Origin: an uncultured Clostridia bacterium
GTDB taxonomy: Bacteria; Bacillota; Clostridia; UBA1381; UMGS1253
DNA: 11,059 bases
Reading direction: 5' to 3'
Assembly: GCA_934457145.1 (NCBI GenBank)
Contig: CAKSHP010000041.1
Location: 1 to 11,059, forward strand
In this document: one piece after another, positions 6,329 through 11,059 of the stretch
Layout: every line of letters starts with the position of its first letter
How positions within the stretch are numbered: the first letter of the stretch is position 1
Notes under the pieces: generated by a model
Databases searched by the model: none
What the model was told of the DNA's origin: nothing
What the model saw: only the letters and a program-made list of their open reading frames with translations
Program-made: the position numbers and the translations under genes

Positions 6329-8002
6329 ATGAGAACCTTATACAAAAATGCCAGAATATATACTATGGATCCCAAGCAGCTCTGGGCCGAGGAGATGATG
6401 ATCGAGGATGACAGGATAGTCAGTATCGGCATGGTAGGTAACATTAGTGAAAAGGCAGACAGGGTGGTGGATTGTCAGGGTAGGATGATGATGCCATCTT
6501 TCATAGACAGCCATTGCCATCCGGGTTTTGTCAGCGAAAGCATGTGGCACGTAAAATTGCCGTTATTTGATACGGCGGAAGAATTGCTGACGTATATAAA
6601 ATCGTATGCCAGTGAACATCCGAAAGATGAAATGCCGTTTTTGTGTTTTGATTATTACAAGACTGAGTTGTTTGATGAGAATGGTCCAAAAAAGGAAATG
6701 CTGGATCAGGCAGTAAGCGATCGACCCTGTATAGTTACTGATTTTACGGAACATATGAACTGGTTAAATTCCATGACGCTGGATCTCATGGAGGTCGATA
6801 AAGATACTCCGGATGTAGATGAACTGCATGTATTCTGGAGAGACAGCGAAGGCAATCCGACGGGTTGGGTAAAGGAGAGGGCGCATGCTCCTTATTTGGA
6901 CAGAGTTTACGACAAAATTGGCTGGCACCCACCCGATGCCCTCGGCACGGAAGGAATGAAAGTCGTAATGGATCAGATGACTCGATGGGGATATGCGGGT
7001 ATGTTCGTTGGTTTTTTGGAAGCGGAAAAGGAGATACAGTCGATACATGAACTGGATATCAGGGGCAACCTGCCATTTTATTATGACGCTTCTGTTCGTT
7101 GCGACAGTTTGAGTGAATTGCCGGAGAAAATCGCTTATCTCAAAGAATTACAAAGAAAGTATACTACAAAACATATTAAACTGAATACAATAAAGCTGTT
7201 TTTAGATGGAACGGTTGCTAGTGGTAATGCCGGCATGCTGGATCCGCTATGCAATGATCCTTCGGGAACAAATTGCGGGGTAACGGCACTCGAATATGAT
7301 GAGCTGGTAGAGTATTTTCGTATATGTAACACTGAAGACATGGATGTTCACATCCATATAGTAGGTGACAGATCATTCCGAATGATTTGTGATGCGGTAG
7401 AGGAGCTTCGGAAAGTTCGTGATGACTGGCATATACAGGTGGTTATCGCACATGCATGCTTGGTGAATAAAGCGGATAGAAAGAGACCTAGGGAACTGGG
7501 GATATCGATAAATATAACTCCTCATTGGAATGCGGGGATGTATGGGGAAGCTTCCATGCCGGTCATAGGTAAGAAAAGATGGCTGCAGCAGAGCTGCTTT
7601 ATGGAAATGATACGCTCTGGGGCACAGGTGGCGTTCTCCACTGATACTACATCGATGTTTGAATTCAATAGAAGCAATCCGTTTTGGGGGATACAGTGCG
7701 GCCTTACCAGAGTTGATATAGAGTATCCGCTGGATCCCGAAAAATATCCCGGCAGTGTTATGCCTCCTGAGAACGAGAAGATCCCTTTAGGTTGCGCATT
7801 GAAAGGTTTTACTCTGGAAGGTGCAAGGCAAATGAGGATAGCAGATATAACTGGCTCTCTAGAAGTTGGGAAAAAAGCAAACTTTATCATTCTTTCGGAT
7901 AATTGTTTTAAAGTAAGTCCATTTGAAATAAAGAACATAGAAGTAATATGCTCAGTGTTTGAAGGTAAAGTAACTTATAGAAAGACAATAGCGATGTTAT
8001 AA
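6329..8002 (+). CDS. Amidohydrolase family 3 (YtcJ/AepA-like) metal-dependent hydrolase
   Basis: The 557-residue protein is read from ATG 6329, with AGAGG (6314-6318) upstream. A TTG at 6284 overlapping the previous stop is a weaker start. The N-terminus shows the amidohydrolase beta-sandwich (KNARIYTMD) and then the metal site. The metal residues visible are H62 and H64 (FIDSHCHPGF), K289 (IKLFLDGT, the likely carboxylated lysine position), H343 (VHIHIVGDRS), H375 (VIAHACLV) and D439 (FSTDT). C-terminal family marks are ALKGFTLEGARQM and GSLEVGKKANFIIL. The closest broad group is YtcJ-like proteins, which include deformylase-type and other amidases acting on N-substituted amides. As last gene of the operon, 41 bp after the second M28-type gene, it probably performs a deacylation or ring/amide hydrolysis on the product of the upstream enzymes. 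Length fits the family; exact substrate unknown. Confidence 0.9.
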   Translation: MRTLYKNARIYTMDPKQLWAEEMMIEDDRIVSIGMVGNISEKADRVVDCQGRMMMPSFIDSHCHPGFVSESMWHVKLPLFDTAEELLTYIKSYASEHPKDEMPFLCFDYYKTELFDENGPKKEMLDQAVSDRPCIVTDFTEHMNWLNSMTLDLMEVDKDTPDVDELHVFWRDSEGNPTGWVKERAHAPYLDRVYDKIGWHPPDALGTEGMKVVMDQMTRWGYAGMFVGFLEAEKEIQSIHELDIRGNLPFYYDASVRCDSLSELPEKIAYLKELQRKYTTKHIKLNTIKLFLDGTVASGNAGMLDPLCNDPSGTNCGVTALEYDELVEYFRICNTEDMDVHIHIVGDRSFRMICDAVEELRKVRDDWHIQVVIAHACLVNKADRKRPRELGISINITPHWNAGMYGEASMPVIGKKRWLQQSCFMEMIRSGAQVAFSTDTTSMFEFNRSNPFWGIQCGLTRVDIEYPLDPEKYPGSVMPPENEKIPLGCALKGFTLEGARQMRIADITGSLEVGKKANFIILSDNCFKVSPFEIKNIEVICSVFEGKVTYRKTIAML

Positions 8003-8171
8003 GTAAAAGTCAGAAATGGGCATTTAAAAATATTGTATGAACCTTTAGACTGATATAGGATAAATTACCAGTTTGAAGGTTTATTTTAATGTAGAAAAAG
8101 TTTACAAGTGTAAATAATTTTGCATACTTAAAAGTTATAAGAGATCTATTTGTAGTGTTAGAATTATTTCA
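8003..8171. other. AT-rich intergenic stretch, no terminator recognised
   Basis: This stretch follows the catabolic operon. It contains only weak symmetry: AACCTT/AAGGTT separated by about 29 bases, and TTTAC-AAGT-GTAAA near 8100-8114. Neither is a GC-rich stem followed by a T run, so no terminator is called. No coding sequence is supported. Confidence 0.5.
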
Positions 8172-8199
8172 TTGAAATTAAAAAAACGTAATGTACAAT
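8172..8199 (+). promoter_or_regulatory. Putative promoter of the small-protein/thpR operon
   Basis: TTGAAA (8172-8177), a 16-bp spacer and TACAAT (8194-8199) precede the small gene at 8237. Transcription would start near 8206. The -35 box overlaps a small palindrome, ATTTCATTGAAAT. Confidence 0.45.
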
Positions 8200-8236
8200 A
8201 AATTGCATATAAGTATAAGGAGAAAGATGTATCGAC

Positions 8237-8443
8237 ATGGACGAAAACAGACTTAAAGCCTTTGAGAAGATGCTTGCGGATGTAGTTTCTCATTATAATT
8301 CCACGACAGAAAAAATGATAAAGCTTAAAGCAGAAGGTAAAGAAAAGACTGCAACTTACCGTCAGCTGTTTGCTGACAAGTTGCAGTATCAGATGATATT
8401 GTCATATTATCGCACATACGGACTTTTAGATGAGGGTAAATGA
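8237..8443 (+). CDS. Small conserved-type protein of unknown function, upstream of thpR
   Basis: A 68-residue, highly charged, probably all-helical soluble protein. Its visible marks are an N-terminal amphipathic stretch (ENRLKAFEKMLADVV), a central LKAEGKEKTATYRQL and a tyrosine-rich C-terminus (LSYYRTYGLL). I have an impression of similar small proteins directly before thpR in clostridia, but cannot confirm it. The coding reading is supported by its Lys/Glu-rich composition and by its stop at 8443, one base before the thpR ATG. Its AAGGAG (8217-8222) sits 14 bases from ATG 8237, an unusually long gap. A closer ATG at 8227 opens only a 9-codon frame. Function unknown. Confidence 0.7.
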   Translation: MDENRLKAFEKMLADVVSHYNSTTEKMIKLKAEGKEKTATYRQLFADKLQYQMILSYYRTYGLLDEGK

Positions 8444-8444
8444 T

Positions 8445-8927
8445 ATGAGACTTTTTATTGCCGTTCAGCTGTCTGACGAGATAAAAGGAGCACTGCTGGC
8501 ATGCATGCATGATCTGAAGCGGCAGGGCATAAAAGGGAATTATGTTCCCGAACAAAACCTTCATCTTACTTTGGCATTCATAGGAGATTATGAAAACACT
8601 GCAAAGGTAAGGAAAGCGATGGAAAGTGTTCCTGAGGCGAATTTTCGGCTGGAACTGTCAAAATGCGGAAATTTCGGCAATATCCTCTGGTCAGGAGTTG
8701 AGAAAAACGGACATCTTGATACATATGTGAAGGAGCTCAGGGCAGCGTTGGAGGCTTTTGGGATACCGTTTGATAAAAAGAAATTCGTACCGCATATCAC
8801 GCTGGTAAGGAGGGCGTCGCGGAAACCTCATGAGATTTACATTCCAAAAGCCGCAATGTCAGTTGAAAAGGCGTCGCTTATGAAATCAGAAATGAAAGAC
8901 GGGAAAGTCGAATATACAGAGGTTTGA
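8445..8927 (+). CDS. thpR: RNA 2',3'-cyclic phosphodiesterase (2H phosphoesterase superfamily)
   Basis: This 160-residue protein begins MRLFIAVQL, the usual start of ThpR/LigT-like 2H phosphoesterases. It has both catalytic HxTx motifs: H40-L-T42 in NLHLTLAFIG and H117-I-T119 in FVPHITLVRR. The family hydrolyses 2',3'-cyclic phosphates on RNA ends to 2'-phosphates and acts in the cytoplasm. The C-terminal SLMKSEMKDGKVEYTEV fits the family ending. The start at 8445 is preferred over an in-frame ATG at 8430 because GAGGG (8432-8436) lies eight bases before it and the protein then matches the family N-terminus exactly. It is probably translationally linked to the small gene upstream, with one base between stop and start. 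It looks intact, unlike its downstream neighbours. Confidence 0.93.
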   Translation: MRLFIAVQLSDEIKGALLACMHDLKRQGIKGNYVPEQNLHLTLAFIGDYENTAKVRKAMESVPEANFRLELSKCGNFGNILWSGVEKNGHLDTYVKELRAALEAFGIPFDKKKFVPHITLVRRASRKPHEIYIPKAAMSVEKASLMKSEMKDGKVEYTEV

Positions 8928-8955
8928 AATAATTTACAGCAAGAGGTGTGATAAG

Positions 8956-9093
8956 ATGAATACTTCAGAAGAATTGAGAAAATCCATTGCGAGGATAGAC
9001 CGCAAGGGATATCCTGCATATAAAGATATACGTGGAAAATACAGTTTCGGTAATTTTCTGCTGTCAATAGATCATGTACAGGGGGATCCATAG
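8956..9093 (+). pseudogene. 5' fragment of an ABC-class ATPase (COG3044-like) gene
   Basis: A 45-codon frame begins at ATG 8956 with GAGG (8943-8946) nine bases upstream, 28 bp after thpR. Its sequence (EELRKSIARIDRKGYPAYKD, then FLLSIDHVQGDP) matches my memory of the N-terminus of the 'predicted ATPase of the ABC class' family, normally about 550-570 residues. The frame then hits TAG at 9091, where the family continues roughly DPF/YAAPS. No Walker motifs remain, so the product cannot be an ATPase. Homology is lost about 40 bp before an IS256-type terminus at 9132, so the gene was probably broken by the same rearrangement that left the IS and helicase remnants. The next bases, GCGGCA (9093-9098), would encode Ala-Ala one base out of frame, hinting at a small deletion before the break; this is tentative. 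Confidence 0.75.
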
Positions 9094-9131
9094 CGGCATG
9101 AACCATTACTTGAGTTTTATAGTGAACTTTT

Positions 9132-9157
9132 GAGATTGTGAAAAAAAGTCTGTAAAT
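9132..9157 (+). repeat. IS256-type terminal inverted repeat, left end
   Basis: A 26-bp repeat matching 20 of 26 positions of the reverse complement of 100-125. The similarity continues inward to an identical 15-bp motif, ATCCTTCTATGGTAA (9170-9184), after a gap of a few bases. Confidence 0.75.
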
Positions 9158-9165
9158 AATGAATG

Positions 9166-9211
9166 AAAAATCCTTCTATGGTAAAATCAAACCAACCATA
9201 GGAGGATTTTT
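9166..9211 (+). promoter_or_regulatory. Hairpin over the transposase ribosome binding site
   Basis: Arms 9166-9182 and 9195-9211 pair over 17 positions with one G-U, around a 12-nt loop. The right arm contains the AGGAGG (9200-9205) that serves the transposase ATG at 9214, and the stem is followed by a run of T. Formed in read-through RNA, it would hide the ribosome site and may also stop transcription. This is a common IS strategy to limit transposase made from outside promoters. Confidence 0.65.
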
Positions 9212-9213
9212 TT

Positions 9214-9879
9214 ATGGCAAACAAGAAAAAAGAAGTTTACAAAGTTAAACCGCTCAACGAAAACAAGAAAAATATCACCGCAGCACTCATCGAAGAATAT
9301 GACATCGAAACGGCAGATGATATCCAGGAAGCTCTCAAAGACCTTCTCGGAGGCACATTAAAGTCTATGATGGAAGCCGAAATGGATGAGCATCTTGGCT
9401 ACGAAAGTTACGAGAGAAGCAACAATTCTAATTACCGTAATGGGACTAAAGTAAAACATATCAGAGGTAATTTTGGTGAAATGGAAATTAATGTACTTCA
9501 AGACAGAAACAGTACATTTGAGCCAAAAGCTGTAAAGAAACGCCAGAAAGATATCTCTGATATAGATCAGAAAATCATCAGTATGTATGCCAGAGAGCTC
9601 ACAACCAGACAAATATCAGAGCAGATAGAAGAACTTTATGATTTTGAATGCAGTGAGGGTTTCATTTCAGATGTGACCGATAAAATATTACAGGATATTT
9701 CTGACTGGCAGAACAGACCTCTTGATGATATATATCCTATCCTATTCATCGATGCAGTACACTTTTCTGTATGAGAAGATCATGTCATCAAAAAGCTTGC
9801 TGCATATGTCATACTGGGAGTTACACTAGATGGCAGAAAAGATGTCATTAGCCTCCAAATCGGTGAAAACGAAAGTAGT
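9214..9879 (+). pseudogene. IS256/Mutator-family transposase, nonsense mutation and 3' truncation
   Basis: The N-terminal 186 codons match IS256-family transposases: KDLLGGTLKSMMEAEMDEHL, GYESYERSNNSNYRNGTKVK and REL(T)TRQISEQIEELY-type motifs. They end with YPILFIDAVHFSV, where D180 is the first catalytic Asp of the DDE triad. TGA at 9772-9774 stands where the family has Arg (HFSVREDHVIKK), consistent with one CGA->TGA change. The same frame then continues for 35 recognisable codons (EDHVIKKLAAYVILGVTLDG and on to IGENESS), ending near 9880. Normal length is about 400 residues, so the second Asp and catalytic Glu are absent and the gene is dead on two counts. ATG 9214 has AGGAGG eight bases upstream, inside a hairpin. 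Confidence 0.9.
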
Positions 9880-9992
9880 AGGAACGGGACGATATCCGAT
9901 TGCTACCTACATTCTAACAGCTTAAGCAACAAGATGGATAATTCCTTACTGGATGTAAGGGATATTAACCATAAATATATTGTAGTAGGAAC
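9875..9992 (+). repeat. 11-bp direct repeats enclosing ~96 bp of unexplained DNA
   Basis: GTAGTAGGAAC occurs at 9875-9885 and 9982-9992. The first copy begins in transposase-like sequence and the second ends in helicase-like sequence. Removing one copy and the intervening 9886-9981 would join transposase directly to helicase. The enclosed bases resemble neither gene, have no inverted termini and no convincing coding sequence; the only symmetry seen is GCTTAAGC. Confidence 0.55.
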
Positions 9993-10648
9993 TGGAAGAC
10001 AAAATAGAAACGCTCAGCGGAATTGAGAGAAGAGGGGCTGTTCTTGCAACAATAATGAAACTGAAGCAGATATGCAATCACTCTGATCAGTATCTGGGGC
10101 AGAAAGAATTTTCGGCAGCAGACAGCGGAAAATTCGGCATGCTCAGGGAAATCTGTGAAACTGTGTACGAAAAAAGAGAAAGAGTTCTTGTCTTTACGCA
10201 GTTCAAGGAAATAGCGCAGCCTCTGGCAGATTATCTGGAGGAGATCTTCGGAGTGAAGGGATATGTTCTTCATGGAGGAACTCCGGTTTCAAGGCGAGGA
10301 GAAATAGTTGAAGCGTTCCAGGGAGAAAAATATGTACCGTTTATAGTTCTTTCGGTTAAGGCGGGAGGAACAGGGCTTAATCTTACCAATGCAAATCACG
10401 TTATACATTTTGACAGATGGTGGAATCCCGCTGTTGAAAATCAGGCGACAGATAGAGCCTTTCGTATAGGACAGAAAAAAGATGTAATGGTACACAAGCT
10501 GGTATGCAGCAGTACAATAGAAGAAAAAATAGACGCCATTATAGAATCCAAAAAAGAGCTTGCCGAAAATGTAATAGGTTCCGGAGGTGAAAACTAGATT
10601 ACAGAAATGAGCAATAAAGAACTCATGTCAATACTGAAATTAGGATAG
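9989..10648 (+). pseudogene. 3' remnant of a SNF2-family helicase gene
   Basis: From GAA at 9989 the frame reads ELEDKIETLSGIERRGAVLA, then KLKQICNH, the start of the SNF2 C-terminal RecA lobe. Helicase motifs follow: VLVFTQFKE (motif IV), LSVKAGGTGLNLT (about 10349-10387, motif V) and QATDRAFRIGQ (motif VI). The N-terminal lobe with Walker A and DExx boxes, several hundred residues in this family, is missing; an in-frame TAG at 9986-9988 closes the frame upstream. TAG at 10595-10597 replaces the Trp expected in GGENWITE, and 16 more recognisable codons (ITEMSNKELMSILKLG) run to the old stop at 10646-10648. An ATG at 10055 could start a 180-residue product but has no good ribosome site. A relic truncated at its 5' end and carrying a nonsense codon is the best reading. 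Confidence 0.88.
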
Positions 10649-10660
10649 GAGGAATTTTAG

Positions 10661-11059
10661 ATGGGCAGATACTGGGATGATACTTCCTTTTACAGTCAGC
10701 CTACATCAGCTGAAATAAAAAGAAAATCTATAGCCAGCACTCAAAAAGAAAAATCAAAAGGCAAAACCCTTGCCCCTATCATTATAACAGGAAGGAACAT
10801 AGCTGAAAGCTGGTGGGGAAAGGCATGGTGCCGCAATCTTGAGAGTTATGCAGATTACAGCAACAGGATTACCAGAGGAAAAAGATATGTCAAATCCGGT
10901 GCGGTAATAGATATGAAGATCAGTGAAGGCAAGGTGCTGGCAAGAGTACAAGGAACGAGAAAAACCCCGTATAAGGTAGAGGTAAAAATAAGTCCTTTGA
11001 AGGAAGGGCTCTGTCAGGAAATTATAGAACAGTGCAGCAGCAGACTTGAAAACATAGAA
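10661..11059 (+). CDS. SWIM zinc-finger family protein, N-terminal part (runs off window)
   Basis: An open frame of 133 codons starts at ATG 10661 with AGGAGG (10647-10652) eight bases upstream and continues past the window edge. The N-terminus MGRYWDD, the conserved GRNIAESWWGKAWCRNLESY (45-64), the following SNRITRGKRYVKSGAV, and VQGTRKTPYKVEVKISPL match the start of SWIM zinc-finger proteins. These commonly sit beside SNF2 helicases in Bacillota. The CxCx(n)CxH SWIM motif would lie beyond the window. Its start is 12 bp after the helicase remnant's original stop, so it was probably co-transcribed with an intact helicase and may now lack its normal promoter and partner. The visible part shows no damage. 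Molecular role is not established. Confidence 0.82.
   Translation, partial: MGRYWDDTSFYSQPTSAEIKRKSIASTQKEKSKGKTLAPIIITGRNIAESWWGKAWCRNLESYADYSNRITRGKRYVKSGAVIDMKISEGKVLARVQGTRKTPYKVEVKISPLKEGLCQEIIEQCSSRLENIE

Larger units (their letters stand above)
9132..9880 (+). mobile_element. IS256-family insertion sequence, left part only
   Basis: The left terminal repeat starts at 9132 (GAGATTGTGAAAA...), followed by the transposase leader hairpin and about the first 222 codons of a Mutator/IS256 transposase. Similarity to the transposase stops near 9880, and no matching right terminus occurs between there and the helicase remnant. The element therefore lost its 3' half and cannot move by itself. 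Target duplications cannot be assessed because one flank is missing. Confidence 0.82.

Noticed and set aside
7522..7938. 138-codon minus-strand frame
   Set aside because: Opposite the conserved C-terminal part of the amidohydrolase gene, with no independent support.
8025..8185. Possible terminator between the catabolic operon and the thpR operon
   Set aside because: The inverted repeats are short, AT-rich or widely spaced, and none is followed by a T run on the plus strand.
9778..10026. Chimeric frame running from after the transposase TGA across the junction to TGA 10024
   Set aside because: No start signal; it is a by-product of the fused remnants, and the helicase similarity is in another frame.
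1..11059. CRISPR arrays, tRNA or rRNA genes, riboswitches
   Set aside because: No regularly spaced repeats, no clover-leaf or rRNA-like sequence and no recognisable riboswitch core were found on either strand by reading.

Overview
The window looks like a low-to-mid GC Gram-positive anaerobe, most likely class Clostridia (Bacillota). Supporting signs are strong AGGAGG-type ribosome binding sites, heavy use of ATA, AGA and GGA codons, and a clostridial-style thpR / ABC-class ATPase / SNF2 / SWIM gene set. This assignment is inferred from sequence style and protein families; no search was run.

Layout. (1) Positions 1-125 are the end of an IS256-family insertion sequence whose body lies off the left edge. 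It carries a near-consensus promoter pointing into the window. (2) Positions 151-8002 are a catabolic module. An AraC-type regulator on the minus strand diverges from a four-gene plus-strand operon: an M28-type metallopeptidase homologue, a GPH/MFS_2 cation symporter, a second and longer M28-type protein, and a YtcJ-like amidohydrolase (amidohydrolase family 3). Neither peptidase nor the hydrolase has a signal peptide. The simplest reading is uptake of a small amide- or peptide-containing compound by the symporter, followed by cytoplasmic hydrolysis. Both M28 proteins keep most metal ligands but have lost the canonical Glu-Glu pair, so their chemistry may differ from ordinary aminopeptidases. 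The divergent region holds two 16-bp near-identical direct repeats 22 bp apart. They overlap the regulator's own promoter and sit just upstream of the operon's -35 region. (3) Positions 8237-8927 hold a small conserved-looking protein and the RNA 2',3'-cyclic phosphodiesterase ThpR.

(4) Positions 8956-10648 are a scar of decayed genes. They comprise the first 45 codons of an ABC-class ATPase, the left half of an IS256-family element with its terminal repeat and a hairpin over the transposase ribosome binding site, an unexplained ~96-bp segment between 11-bp direct repeats, and the 3' third or less of a SNF2 helicase gene. The transposase carries CGA->TGA and the helicase TGG->TAG nonsense changes; both originals are inferred from family patterns. 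(5) From 10661 an intact-looking SWIM zinc-finger protein gene runs off the right edge.

The inner ends of the two IS elements (125 and 9132) face each other across about 9 kb containing the whole catabolic module. This raises the possibility that the module sits in, or was moved or trimmed by, a composite-transposon-like arrangement.
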